Notes: generated by a model from the sequence alone, not told the origin. Numbered from the stretch's first letter, positions 53,178 through 62,277 are shown. The stretch: DNA of 64,000 nucleotides from Spirochaetota bacterium (GCA_016933025.1 JAFGBT010000023.1:62001-126000); one strand, 5' to 3'. Numbers and translations: made by a program.

Positions 53178-53758
53178 GCCGCCTTTGCCGCCCAAGCCGG
53201 GTCGAGACCGCGCTCCAGCCGTGAATAGATACATCCGCAGTAGTTCTGGCGATAAAAACCGTACACGCGGGAAAGGGCGACGCTTTTCCTGTAGCCGTCC
53301 CCCTTCTTGAAATCACCCTCTATATAGCGTATGCCGTAACGCTCTTCCAGGATGCGGCCGATCCCGTTGATCATTGCGGCATCCTTATGCGGGCTGACGG
53401 AAAGCGACGTGGTCACGGCCCCGATACCCATCTCGCGCGCCTTCCGGAAAGACGCCTCCAGCCGTATCGTGATGCATTCGCGGCAGCGTGGCGAGCGCTC
53501 GCCCAGAAAACGGTAGTCCTTCACCCGCATGGTCCACTCGCGGGCGTTATAATCGCCTATCACCAGGGTAAATTTTTTCTCCGCGGCGAACCGCTCCGTC
53601 TCGGCAAGGCGCTTTGCATATTCTGACCTTGGCGCGATGTTGGGATTGTAAAAAAACACCGTCACGTCATGGCTATCCGCGAACAGCTCATATACGTAGC
53701 TTATGCACGGGGCGCAGCACGCATGGATAAGTAGCGATCTGGTTTCCAATTGGCCCAT
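53150..53758 (-). CDS. queH: Epoxyqueuosine reductase QueH
   Basis: Final step of queuosine tRNA modification, reducing epoxyqueuosine; QueH replaces the cobalamin-dependent QueG. The 202-residue protein shows the family's cysteine-rich motifs: HACCAPC at residues 12-18, GERSPRCREC, SPHKD, and YRQNYCGC near the C terminus, which supply the 4Fe-4S cluster and metal site. Overlaps the convergent pentapeptide gene. Confidence 0.93.
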   Translation of the reverse strand: MGQLETRSLLIHACCAPCISYVYELFADSHDVTVFFYNPNIAPRSEYAKRLAETERFAAEKKFTLVIGDYNAREWTMRVKDYRFLGERSPRCRECITIRLEASFRKAREMGIGAVTTSLSVSPHKDAAMINGIGRILEERYGIRYIEGDFKKGDGYRKSVALSRVYGFYRQNYCGCIYSRLERGLDPAWAAKAAQSSQTMPS

Positions 53759-53856
53759 TGATATACCGTGAAGTTGTGAGCGCGGCCACGTAACCGCTCC
53801 TGACGGACGATCCCGCGATGCGTGGAAAAATCAGGACCGCATATGTATGAAAGTAA

Positions 53857-54204
53857 TTATTTCAGGTATTTTTCCATGAACGTAGACAGCTTCTCGGCAT
53901 TATCCGGGTTTACCTGGCTGTCAAGCCACAAGAGCAACTGGGAGCGAATGCTGTTGCACCGGCAGTATTCATGGTGAATTACATATCTGGCGATTTCAAG
54001 CTTCATCTCCTCAAATATCTCTTCAGCCAGATGGAGATTTGAGGGGTTGGGCCCGAGGATCTCGCATATTTTCACGATGATTTCGTGTTTGTCGATTTCC
54101 TTGAGTTCCTGACAGCAACCTTCACCGAATATTGAGTTTGCTAAATACACGTCCTCTCCTTCACCGATAAAGGCCCGATTAACCTGGCTGTATTTCTGGC
54201 TCAT
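53857..54204 (-). CDS. Hypothetical cysteine-containing protein
   Basis: A 115-residue cytoplasmic protein without a recognised family. It is helical and acidic, with a CC pair (EGCCQEL) and a CRC motif in HHEYCRCNSIRSQLLLWLDSQ, which could bind metal. The ATG at 54204 has a GGGAGG site five bases upstream; an ATG ten codons earlier is less supported. The 5' flank is very AT-rich and presumably carries its promoter. Confidence 0.65.
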   Translation of the reverse strand: MSQKYSQVNRAFIGEGEDVYLANSIFGEGCCQELKEIDKHEIIVKICEILGPNPSNLHLAEEIFEEMKLEIARYVIHHEYCRCNSIRSQLLLWLDSQVNPDNAEKLSTFMEKYLK

Positions 54205-54443
54205 CAAAGCCTCCCGCACCTTGTCTCGATACATATGGATTAATTATTATTAATATGTTATTATCAATACCTATATTTTATACAAAATAAAATAAAACGT
54301 CAATAATGATGTTCATTTTTTTCAGTAATTACCCCTTAAATTTTAATATCCGTAAAATAAACATTGTTTACGGGGGTATAATTAAAGGCTGTGTAAGAAT
54401 TGGTGATGAAGAGATTCTAAGTGATTAGGGGGATATATTAAAT

Positions 54444-54584
54444 GTCATCACGAGCGAAGCGCCCTTCGACGAAGCCTGTCCCGAGCGCAGTCGAGGGGCT
54501 CAGGGTGACACGTCATGCCGAGCGTAGTCGAGGCACCCTTCGACAAAGCCTGTCCCGAGTATATCGGTACTCCTCGCAATGACA
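54444..54584. repeat. Composite dispersed repeat (both repeat classes)
   Basis: Begins GTCATCACGAGCGAAGCG, continues with CTTCGACGAAGCCTGTCCCG and GGGGCTCAGGGTGACA, then GTCATGCCGAGCGTAGTCGA, and ends CTCCTCGCAATGAC. It combines the class seen at 33472-33567 with the outer edge of the class at 21006 and 23984. Together with the AT-rich 54235-54443 it fills a 370-bp gap; no gene seen. Confidence 0.7.
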
Positions 54585-54607
54585 ATGGGAAGGGATTTAG
54601 TCCCAAA

Positions 54608-56767
54608 TCAGACTATCTTAAACACGATCACCACCACGTCGGACTCGGGTGACGAGAGACCCATGAAAGATTCGAATGAATTCTTGATCTGCGAGGCGAT
54701 CTCCGAGGCGCTGCGGGTTCGATATTCCATGACCGTGCTCCTCATGCGAAGAAGCCCGTACTCGTCGCCCTTCTGGTTCTTTGAGGTCGTGAGGGTCTTG
54801 GAATACAGGATGCCGATGTCGCCGCGGATGAGGTTGGTCCGCCCGATGCCGTAGGCTGCCCGCTGGTCGTAGCCGAGCGGGATTCCCTCTGCGTCCAGGA
54901 CATCGAAATTGTTCTTGTCGACCCTGAACAGCTCAAGAGCCGGGTAGCCCGCGTTTGAGTACATGAGCCTCATGGACTTGAGGTCGTAGTAGAAGTAATA
55001 GGCCGTGACAAGCCCGCCCTTCCCCTTCCCGTAATCGTTCAGGATGCTGTTGAGGTTGCCCATCACCGTAGAGGTGGACGGTGCGTCCAGGATGCTTGCG
55101 TGGAAGGCGGAACGGAGTAGGACAGAATAGAGGGCGCTGTTGACGCCAACCCCTGAAATGTCCGTTGCAATGACGCCGACCCCCCTGTCGCCGGGCCGGA
55201 TGAAATCGAAATAATCGCTCCCCTGGGCGTATTTCGGGATGAAGAAGGCCCCGAACTTGATGGTGCCCGTGTTCGGCAGTGAAAGCGGCACGGCACTGCC
55301 GATTATCTGCGACGACAGGTCTATCGTCCGGGAGACCATCTGCTCCTGCATCGCCTTCTGGTAGGTGATGGCCGTGGATATGAAGTCGTTGCTCTTGGCG
55401 TGGAGCTGCCTCAGCTTCTCCATCTCGTCCGTGTGATAGCCGGCCAAGGTCTCCTTGACGCCCAGGCAGAGAAGCCCGATGACGCGCCGTTCGTAGTAAA
55501 CGGGGAGGATGACCTGGATCCCGTTGTCGTTGAAAAACGCCGCAATCTCGTCGCGAACCTCGGCGAAAGACCGGTCGTCGGTGTAGACGCGCGACAGCTG
55601 AAGGATCTCCTGGTTTCTTACGAACCAGCGGATGATGGAGGCATTCCGTTCTATCGGGGGAAGATTGAAGCCCTCCCCCTCGCCCCGGTAATAGAAGAGC
55701 TCGTACTTTCTCGACTGGTCGTTGAGCAGAATGAAGAAGGCGTGCCGAAGGGACAGACCTTCGTGCAGGATGTCAACCGTCCGGCGGACAATGTCCGTGA
55801 GGTTCTTTTCACTGGCGATATCGCGCACAAAATTATCGACAATGGAGCCGAAGGCGTACTGCCTGCGCTTGAACGCACGGTCGATGAGCGGCTGGACGTA
55901 CACAGAAAAGAGGATGAAGACGACAACCACCGCCGCGGCGATGACATAGTACGGCACCTCGCCCATGATCCAGAGTTTCCGTTCGTGCGCCAGGAGGATC
56001 CCGAAGATCGGCAGAGATATGACCATCGATATGACGACATACACGACGGTCTTGTGTATAACCGTCCGGATGTCCAGAAGGTTGTAGGCGATAATGGAAT
56101 AGAACAGGGCGAAGATCGTGAAAAACGACGCGAGCGAGGGGCCGATGACATAGAGCGCCGAGTAATTGAAAAACCGGGGCATGATGATGGAGAAGATCGC
56201 GGCGAATATGATCGAAAAACTCGAGGCCACGAAGAGGTAACGCATCTGCAGCCGGTAAATCTCGACCTTGATCGTGATATACCTCCGTATAAAGTTGCCC
56301 GCCGCGCCGAGGAGATAGGCAAACGCGAGTATGGAATAAAACACATAGCCCGAATACTTCGGGTTGAAATCGCGCAGGAACACCCCGTCTTTGAAGTACG
56401 CCCTCGTAATTGTCACATCGGTGAATACAACCGCCAGTCCGACGGACACTGCCGGGAGAAGGATCAACGCGGTATACCTGAAAGGGAAGGGTTTCTCCGG
56501 CTTGGGGAAGACGAAGGAAACAACAAAAAGGGTCGAAAACGACATCAGCGTTGAGAGCTGGGTTATCCTATTCATAACTGTCAGATCGAAGTAATCGGGG
56601 AAGGCGTATGTCAGGAACATGGTGAACAGGATCCCGAGCGAAGAGGTCGAAAACAGCGCAAAATGCCGCATGACCTGGTCCCGCCAGTCCTTGACCAGGA
56701 CGAACACAACGACGAACACGATCATCGCCGACGCGGCAAGGGACACAAAGATGCTTATCGTATTCAT
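54608..56767 (-). CDS. 7TM-GAF-SpoIIE phosphatase signalling protein
   Basis: A 719-residue membrane signal protein. Eight N-terminal hydrophobic segments (residues 5-300) resemble the histidine-kinase N-terminal 7TM/16TM sensor region; a GAF domain spans about residues 310-460 (ASEKNLTDIVRRTVDIL...); then a PP2C-type SpoIIE domain with GSDYFDFIRPGDRGVGVIATDISGVGVNSAL and YSNAGYPALELF. Phosphatases of this kind dephosphorylate STAS proteins; the one at 3133-3480 is a candidate but distant. Spirochaetes and deltaproteobacteria use many such proteins. Confidence 0.88.
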   Translation of the reverse strand: MNTISIFVSLAASAMIVFVVVFVLVKDWRDQVMRHFALFSTSSLGILFTMFLTYAFPDYFDLTVMNRITQLSTLMSFSTLFVVSFVFPKPEKPFPFRYTALILLPAVSVGLAVVFTDVTITRAYFKDGVFLRDFNPKYSGYVFYSILAFAYLLGAAGNFIRRYITIKVEIYRLQMRYLFVASSFSIIFAAIFSIIMPRFFNYSALYVIGPSLASFFTIFALFYSIIAYNLLDIRTVIHKTVVYVVISMVISLPIFGILLAHERKLWIMGEVPYYVIAAAVVVVFILFSVYVQPLIDRAFKRRQYAFGSIVDNFVRDIASEKNLTDIVRRTVDILHEGLSLRHAFFILLNDQSRKYELFYYRGEGEGFNLPPIERNASIIRWFVRNQEILQLSRVYTDDRSFAEVRDEIAAFFNDNGIQVILPVYYERRVIGLLCLGVKETLAGYHTDEMEKLRQLHAKSNDFISTAITYQKAMQEQMVSRTIDLSSQIIGSAVPLSLPNTGTIKFGAFFIPKYAQGSDYFDFIRPGDRGVGVIATDISGVGVNSALYSVLLRSAFHASILDAPSTSTVMGNLNSILNDYGKGKGGLVTAYYFYYDLKSMRLMYSNAGYPALELFRVDKNNFDVLDAEGIPLGYDQRAAYGIGRTNLIRGDIGILYSKTLTTSKNQKGDEYGLLRMRSTVMEYRTRSASEIASQIKNSFESFMGLSSPESDVVVIVFKIV

Positions 56768-56840
56768 GGAGGAGAGGCGCCCTCTTTCATAAAAAAAATT
56801 GAAAAACTCAGCGCCGGCCCGACCGCCGGCAGTAAAATCA

Positions 56841-56870
56841 TTGACGGATAGGGCCGTCGGTCTGTATAAT
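56841..56870 (+). promoter_or_regulatory. Sigma-70-like promoter for the HAMP-like protein gene
   Basis: TTGACG (56841-56846), 18-bp spacer, perfect TATAAT (56865-56870). It lies 112 bp before the start at 56982, between two divergent genes. Confidence 0.6.
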
Positions 56871-56981
56871 CAGGCTCTGCCGGAAAGGGCGGACTGCCCA
56901 TGACCGGGGCAAAAGGCCCTATCGGGTTCGATCCGCTGCCGGCCGCGGATGCCTGACACCATAAAAGCATTGAGGTAAACT

Positions 56982-57548
56982 ATGGCTTTGACAAGAAAAA
57001 AATACGTGCTCGATAAAAAATTTCAGCTTAAAATATCTCTGCGGGCCGTGCTTCTGCCACTTATCACCACCCTCGTCCTTTTCGGGGTATTGCTGTATTT
57101 TGCCGGCAGCACCAACAGGCTGATCGACGATAATAACAGGGACATCGACGCGATCATCGGCACCCAGGACGACATGGTGGACATGTTCCTGTCGACCCCG
57201 GCATTGCAGGCATCGGAAAACCCGCTGGTCCAGACCGGGGTCGCGACATTCAAGAAAAACATCGGCATGCTGAAAAACATCACTCAGAACAGCAGACTTA
57301 TCCAGAAAAACAGCTCGATCGTGTTTTATATACTGATAGGAATGACGGTGGTGCAGACCGCCATCATATTTCTACAGTTCATCTTCTTCTCTCACAAGAT
57401 TTCCGGCCCCATCCACGTAATGACCAACTACCTGAAAGAATGCCGTGACGGCAAGAGCCCGGACTTCAGGCCCCTGAGAAAAAACGACGAGCTCAGGGAC
57501 TTTTACCAGGACTTCTGCGAAACGCTGAGCCGGCTGTCAAAAAAGTGA
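56982..57548 (+). CDS. HAMP-like two-helix membrane signalling protein
   Basis: A 188-residue inner-membrane protein. Helices at about residues 20-45 and 112-137 enclose a small periplasmic helical loop. After helix 2 comes KISGPIHVMTNYLKECRDGKSPDFRPLRKNDELRDFYQDF, split here over residues 137-176, which fits a HAMP domain, but there is no output domain after it. A stand-alone sensor or regulator of the adjacent SpoIIE protein is possible. GAGGT precedes the ATG; an isochorismatase-like gene follows by 18 bp. Confidence 0.8.
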   Translation: MALTRKKYVLDKKFQLKISLRAVLLPLITTLVLFGVLLYFAGSTNRLIDDNNRDIDAIIGTQDDMVDMFLSTPALQASENPLVQTGVATFKKNIGMLKNITQNSRLIQKNSSIVFYILIGMTVVQTAIIFLQFIFFSHKISGPIHVMTNYLKECRDGKSPDFRPLRKNDELRDFYQDFCETLSRLSKK

Positions 57549-57566
57549 TCCCCGGCGGAGATCCTA

Positions 57567-58214
57567 ATGGCGGGCCATGCCACATCAGCGTTGATTGTCG
57601 TCGACATGCAGAACTACTATATCAAGAGAGATTCCCAGTATTACCGATATTTCAACGCACTCCAGCCGGGATGCCTCGACTACATCATCAACCGATGTGA
57701 AACGGCGGTCATCCCCAACATACAGCGGCTGCAGCGCCATTTCAGGAGCAGATCGCTGCCCATCCTGTATCTCCGTCTCTGCGGCAGGGCCGACGACAGA
57801 AGCGACCTCCACCGGTTTTTCTGGGAAACCAACCGGAACGCCGAGCGGGCCGGCTTTGACGGGGTCTATCCCCTGGAACAGGACCCCCCGGCCGACATCA
57901 TCGAGGAGATCAAACCGCTCCCATCCGAGGCCGTAATCAATAAAACGACATTCAGCCCCTTCACAGGCACTGATTTCGAGCGGGTACTCAGGGACCTGTG
58001 CGTCGCCTCACTGGTCTTCACCGGGCTCTCCACAAGCCAGTGCGTCGAGACGACGGCCAGGGACGCGTCAGACCGGGGATTCCATGTGATTCACATTGAA
58101 GACGCGCAGGCGGATTACGACGAACTGCATCATACCTCTTCGCTCTTTTGCTCGCAGGCCGTGTGCGGGGGATATATAATGACCACGGAAGAATATATAG
58201 AGATGAATGAATAG
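57567..58214 (+). CDS. Isochorismatase-like cysteine hydrolase
   Basis: A 215-residue hydrolase. The catalytic triad is visible as Asp in VVDMQNYY (residue 13), Lys in INKTTFSPFTGTDF (about residue 130) and Cys in TGLSTSQCVETTARDA (about residue 157), with the typical cis-peptide region before it. It resembles nicotinamidase/biuret-hydrolase type enzymes; the substrate is unknown. Ends 6 bp before a long perfect hairpin. Confidence 0.9.
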   Translation: MAGHATSALIVVDMQNYYIKRDSQYYRYFNALQPGCLDYIINRCETAVIPNIQRLQRHFRSRSLPILYLRLCGRADDRSDLHRFFWETNRNAERAGFDGVYPLEQDPPADIIEEIKPLPSEAVINKTTFSPFTGTDFERVLRDLCVASLVFTGLSTSQCVETTARDASDRGFHVIHIEDAQADYDELHHTSSLFCSQAVCGGYIMTTEEYIEMNE

Positions 58215-58220
58215 CAGGCA

Positions 58221-58266
58221 CGGTAATATGAAGGCGCGGTTTCAAAACCGCGCCTTCATATTACCG
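58221..58266. terminator. Perfect 22-bp-arm hairpin at convergent gene ends
   Basis: Arms 58221-58242 and 58245-58266 are exact reverse complements around a two-base CA loop, between the isochorismatase-like gene (plus) and the anti-sigma gene (minus, stop at 58277). The inner GGTTT/AAACC gives short A/T runs. Likely a bidirectional terminator. Confidence 0.75.
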
Positions 58267-58276
58267 CACGTTCACA

Positions 58277-58939
58277 TCACCGGAACACTCTGAACCGGAC
58301 ATACTGCCTTGACGCTCCGGTGCCGGTGAGCGGCGCCCAGTCCCTGACGGGCTGGCCAGTATCATGCCCCACCTCTTCTATGGCGTCGCCCCAGTGCACA
58401 TTCTCATCGGGCATCGACTCGTCCACCATCATGTAAGCGACCCTCCTGAACCCCATGCTCTTCTTCAAGTCATTGAATGAAGAGACCGGCACCGTGCCCT
58501 CGACATACTCGCCGGTCACCTGGGAAATCGTGGCGTTGTGCTTCCTTATTATATCGATTACCCGCTCGGAATCGCTGTATGAAAGACGGGAGCCGGCAAC
58601 TGTCGCCCGATCGCGGACGAACACCGTCCCTGTGCTGAAAAGACCGACCCCGACAATGACCAGAACCGAGGCGGCCATTGCCGGCAGGGACCTGAGGACC
58701 AGCCTCCTCGTCCTGGCAGACCGGATTTTCGACATCGTGCGGTCATTTAGGCCGTCAAGCGGCAGAGAAAGACCCGCGTATTCGCGGCAGAGTTTCAGGG
58801 TATCGCCGAGCCTCCGGTACTCAAGGGCGCAGGCTTCGCACGACTGTAAATGCCTGCGGACCGCCTCCCGCTCGTCCGCCGGGAGGACATCATCGTACAG
58901 GTCGGACAGTGTTTGAAACTGAATATGACGGTCGCTCAT
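58277..58939 (-). CDS. Anti-sigma factor with zinc-finger (zf-HC2) domain
   Basis: A 220-residue membrane-anchored anti-sigma factor. The N-terminal ZAS-like domain has DDVLPADEREAVRRHLQSCEACALEYRRL, the H-x3-C-x2-C pattern at residues 30-37. A membrane helix follows (AMAASVLVIVGVGLFSTGTV, about residues 86-105), then a periplasmic domain that probably senses envelope state. Its start overlaps the sigma factor stop by 4 bp, the standard arrangement. Confidence 0.9.
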   Translation of the reverse strand: MSDRHIQFQTLSDLYDDVLPADEREAVRRHLQSCEACALEYRRLGDTLKLCREYAGLSLPLDGLNDRTMSKIRSARTRRLVLRSLPAMAASVLVIVGVGLFSTGTVFVRDRATVAGSRLSYSDSERVIDIIRKHNATISQVTGEYVEGTVPVSSFNDLKKSMGFRRVAYMMVDESMPDENVHWGDAIEEVGHDTGQPVRDWAPLTGTGASRQYVRFRVFR

Positions 58940-59514
58940 ATCAATCCCCTCGCCAGTAGTCTGTTCTTTAAAAACTCTCTGCCCCTGTGTATCCTGACCT
59001 TGACATTGGACAGCGATATACCGAGTATCCCTGCAATTTCGTTATATGAAAGCCCCTGTATGTCCCTCAGGAGCAGTATTTCGCGGTAGTCATCGGGGAG
59101 CTTGCTGATTTCGTCCCTCACGATGCGCAGGGACTCTTTCATTATTACTTCCTCTTCCGGATTCTCCCGTTCGTCCGGAAGCTGCAGGTCATATTCCTCG
59201 TCGCCCCTCGAGCTGTTCATGGAAACCAGGTTGTACCTGCTGTTCTTCTTGCGGTAGTTCTTACAGTAATTCACCATGATACTGTAAAACCATGTCGAAA
59301 ACTTGGATTCCCGCCTGAAAGAACGGAGGGCCTCCATGGTCATTATGAAAACCTCCTGGGTGATATCCATGGCCTCATCGTAATCCTTGATCTGTCCATA
59401 TATGTAGTTAAATGCCTTGTCCTTGTACTTATCAATGATCTGCGTAAAGGCCTCTACATCGCCCCCGAGGACTCTATCAATGACCTGAATGTCTTCGCTA
59501 TCTGAATTTGACAT
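58936..59514 (-). CDS. ECF-type RNA polymerase sigma factor
   Basis: A 192-residue sigma-70-family factor of the RpoE-like ECF group. Region 2 (residues 15-90) includes YIYGQIKDYDEAMDITQEVFI and FSTWFYSIMVNYCKNYRKK; region 4 (residues 125-185) has LPDDYREILLLRDIQGLSYNEIAGILGISLSNVKVRIHRGR, here spread over residues 138-178. Controlled by the anti-sigma factor encoded next. Its regulon is unknown. Confidence 0.94.
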   Translation of the reverse strand: MSNSDSEDIQVIDRVLGGDVEAFTQIIDKYKDKAFNYIYGQIKDYDEAMDITQEVFIMTMEALRSFRRESKFSTWFYSIMVNYCKNYRKKNSRYNLVSMNSSRGDEEYDLQLPDERENPEEEVIMKESLRIVRDEISKLPDDYREILLLRDIQGLSYNEIAGILGISLSNVKVRIHRGREFLKNRLLARGLI

Positions 59515-59578
59515 GTGCGGTTTATACGTGTTACGAATTAATAAAATTAATTAAAAAATTTATCGTGAAATGTAAATG

Positions 59579-60793
59579 TTATCCCCTGATTTTAACAAAC
59601 TTCCGCTTGCCCACCTTGAGTATTCCCTCGGCCGGGAGGGCAAGCTCGAAATCCTCGGCTGTGATCTTCTCGCCATTGAATGTGACGCCCCCGCCCTTTA
59701 TCAGTCGCCGGGCCTCACCATTGGTCGCCGCGGTGCCGGCACAAACCATGAGCTTGACAACCCATATCGTTTTGCCGGTTTTTTCGCTATCGGGAATGAT
59801 ATATTCAGGCACCTCGTCCGGAAGTTCCTTGTTCGCGAAAACACGGTCGAATTCCGCCGCGGCCTGTTCCGCCGCCGCCCTGTCATGGAACTGGGCACAG
59901 ATGTCCTTCGCGAGAATCACCTTTACGTCCCGGGGATGAATTGTTCCGTCGGCGATGCCGTCGCGGAATTTCTTTATCTGATCGCGCGACACGTCGGTGG
60001 CCATCTCGAAGTAAAGGAACATGAGCTCGTCCGATATCGACATCACCTTGCCGAATATCTCGCGGGGAAGCTCATTGATGCCGATATAGTTCCCGAGCGA
60101 CTTGCTCATCTTCTGGATGCCGTCAAGGCCGACCAGGAGGGGAACCGTTACGATCACCTGCGGTTCCTGGCCGTATTCCCGTTGAAGATCTCGCCCCACC
60201 AGGAGGTTGAATTTCTGGTCGGTCCCGCCAAGCTCGACATCGGCCTTCAACACCACCGAGTCGTAACCCTGGACCAGGGGATACATGAATTCGAGTATGG
60301 TGATGGGCACGCCGTCCCTGTAGCGGTTCGCGAAATCGTCCCGCTCGAGCATCCGGGCCACGTTGTACTTCGCGGTGAGGCCCAGCACGTCGGTAAAGCT
60401 CATCGGGCTGCACCAGTCCGAGTTGAAAACGATCTTCGTCTTTTCCCGGTCGAGAATCTTGAAGACCTGGCGCTTGTAGGTCTCGGCGTTCTCGAGCACC
60501 TGCTCGCGGGTGAGCGGCTTTCGGGTCACGGACCTCCCGGAGGGGTCTCCTATCATGCCGGTGAAATCCCCGATGAGGAAAACCACCGTATGGCCCATAT
60601 CCTGGAAGTGCTTCATCTTGCGTAGCAGCACCACATGGCCCAGGTGGATGTCAGGGGCCGTTGGGTCAAAGCCCGCCTTGACAACAAGCGGCCTGTTCTC
60701 CCGCTCGGAGCGCTCCAGCTTTTTTTTAAACTCGTCAAGAGGGAGGATCTCCTCCGTACCCCTCATCAGCAGTTCAATATCGTTACGTATCAT
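59579..60793 (-). CDS. tyrS: Tyrosyl-tRNA synthetase
   Basis: Charges tRNA-Tyr. The 404-residue class I synthetase shows the HIGH-type motif HLGH in [26 protein letters not shown], and KMSKSLGN. The C-terminal S4-like RNA-binding domain starts at about residue 340 ([23 protein letters not shown]). It belongs to the TyrZ-like subgroup, judged by the GTDQKFNLL segment and HLGH sequence. Confidence 0.96.
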   Translation of the reverse strand: MIRNDIELLMRGTEEILPLDEFKKKLERSERENRPLVVKAGFDPTAPDIHLGHVVLLRKMKHFQDMGHTVVFLIGDFTGMIGDPSGRSVTRKPLTREQVLENAETYKRQVFKILDREKTKIVFNSDWCSPMSFTDVLGLTAKYNVARMLERDDFANRYRDGVPITILEFMYPLVQGYDSVVLKADVELGGTDQKFNLLVGRDLQREYGQEPQVIVTVPLLVGLDGIQKMSKSLGNYIGINELPREIFGKVMSISDELMFLYFEMATDVSRDQIKKFRDGIADGTIHPRDVKVILAKDICAQFHDRAAAEQAAAEFDRVFANKELPDEVPEYIIPDSEKTGKTIWVVKLMVCAGTAATNGEARRLIKGGGVTFNGEKITAEDFELALPAEGILKVGKRKFVKIRG

Positions 60794-60805
60794 GGTCGTT
60801 ATCGG

Positions 60806-61123
60806 TTAATGTTTCTCGTTTTCCTTCTCTCCGGCTTCGTCCAGTTCGGACAGCTCTTCATCGGCGATATCTTCTCCATCGTATTCGGGCCCCAGCTCAT
60901 GCACAAAATGAAATCGCGCGATTATGGATATCAGCTCGCTTCTCGATTCGCTCGCCTCCTGCGAGCTGTTGAATCCAATCACCAGCGGCTCGTTCATCCC
61001 GGCGAGGTAGACCTCGAAGCCGAACTTGCCGTTGTCCTCAACAACGCTCCCGACCGCGGCAACGCGGGGGATGACGATGGCTATTCCGCCGTAATCGACT
61101 ATTGGCAGCATATTATACTCCAT
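60806..61123 (-). CDS. Small hypothetical protein upstream of tyrS
   Basis: A 105-residue acidic protein with an N-terminal hydrophobic/beta segment (MLPIVDYGGIAIVIPRVAAVGSVV) and a Glu/Asp-rich tail. It has a PH-like or SHOCT-like feel (one strand pattern FGFEVYLAGMNEPLVIGF) but no confident family. Start could be either of two ATGs four codons apart. It is 12 bp from tyrS and likely cotranscribed. Confidence 0.6.
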   Translation of the reverse strand: MEYNMLPIVDYGGIAIVIPRVAAVGSVVEDNGKFGFEVYLAGMNEPLVIGFNSSQEASESRSELISIIARFHFVHELGPEYDGEDIADEELSELDEAGEKENEKH

Positions 61124-61210
61124 GCGCAGGTTTGCACGGACAGGGTTACGGGATGACCGCCGTACGTCAAGATTAAAATGACAGATGGCCGGGGAGATCC
61201 CGCGCTCGGA

Positions 61211-62059
61211 TCACCACCATCTTCTGGTGAGATACTCAATGCTGAAGATATCCTTGTTTATTTCCGCGTCTTCTTCAAAGAGATAATTGGTGAAAATTAT
61301 CTTTGAATAGGTCCCTGTTTTAAGGTTGATCATTTTCACACCCGCAGTGTAATAGACCTTCTTGCCCTGGCTGTTGTTTTTAACGATAAATGAAAGTATC
61401 TCATGCTGCTTTTGCTTGGTCATTTTTACATCATAATAATCTGTTTTCATCACAAGCAACGACGTCTTCTCGATGTACATGATCTTCTTGCCGTACCCCA
61501 TGTCATTCTTGATCCCTTCGGTTTTTGGGGTGCACTCCACCACGTAACATTCAAGTTCCTTGCCCTTAAAAGGAACCGCGGTCTCTCTGAGCGCCCTGAA
61601 GTTGAAATCCTGGAACTCGGGCTTTGCGACTTCCACGTTTGAGAAATCGCTCCCGAAGAAACTGAGCTTCTTGTCAGCGCCGACGATCTTCTTTATCTTC
61701 CTGATCGATTTCATGTAGAAAAACTTTTCATCAGGCTTATTTGAATAGTTGAGCATCAGCACGGAACTCCCCTGGTCCTCCGCCGGCTCAGTAAAATAGG
61801 CGATAAACTTTTCCACCTGCTCGCTCGTCCCCATATTCTCGGCCCGGGACGCCATGAGGAGTCGTTTTTTAAATCGCAGATTCCCGTCTTTGCCATATAT
61901 GGTCAGGTTCATGGTGGCCCGCACCGCGCTGAATGTCGGCGCATCATCATACATCTTCATAATGCGGGTCCCCTTCTGGACATCGGTTTCAGAATATCCC
62001 GGAACGCCGAAAAATAGTAGAAAGCATGAAGCAAATAATAGTGTGAAACGCTCGAACAT
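61211..62059 (-). CDS. LolA-like outer membrane lipoprotein-sorting protein
   Basis: A 282-residue periplasmic protein with a signal peptide (ending near VPGYS) and a LolA/LolB-like fold: GTRIMKMYDDAPTFSAVRATMNLTIYGKDG, FIAYFTEPAEDQGSSVLML, FFYMKSIRKIKKI and SFFGSDFSNVE. It belongs to the outer-membrane-lipoprotein-sorting family that, besides LolA itself, includes partners of RND-type exporters. No such exporter is seen here. Divergent from the MCP gene. Confidence 0.85.
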   Translation of the reverse strand: MFERFTLLFASCFLLFFGVPGYSETDVQKGTRIMKMYDDAPTFSAVRATMNLTIYGKDGNLRFKKRLLMASRAENMGTSEQVEKFIAYFTEPAEDQGSSVLMLNYSNKPDEKFFYMKSIRKIKKIVGADKKLSFFGSDFSNVEVAKPEFQDFNFRALRETAVPFKGKELECYVVECTPKTEGIKNDMGYGKKIMYIEKTSLLVMKTDYYDVKMTKQKQHEILSFIVKNNSQGKKVYYTAGVKMINLKTGTYSKIIFTNYLFEEDAEINKDIFSIEYLTRRWW

Positions 62060-62139
62060 AACATGTCTCCTGGGTCAATTTTTTATCCGGTGTGATTATA
62101 CCGATCCCGTGGATAATGTCAAAATTAATTCGGCACCCG

Positions 62140-62212
62140 GCCATATTTTCATGCAAATATGGCTGCCTGCAGATACAGTGACATCCGGCACCTATCCCAG
62201 GGATATCCCTGC
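62140..62212. promoter_or_regulatory. Two inverted repeats between divergent LolA-like and MCP genes
   Basis: GCCATATTT (62140-62148) with AAATATGGC (62155-62163) around a 6-base loop, and a 14-base perfect dyad CAGGGATATCCCTG (62199-62212). They could be operators; no known regulator consensus is matched. The surrounding 62060-62277 contains no gene. Confidence 0.4.
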
Positions 62213-62277
62213 GCTGCCCGGCGGTTTAAGCAAGCGGAGAGAAAAAGGGTCCTGCGCAATTCCAACTCAGATAAAAA

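Noticed and set aside
55400..56554. Long open frame (384 codons) on the plus strand
   Set aside because: Antisense to the 7TM-GAF-SpoIIE gene; extremely charged and without family features.
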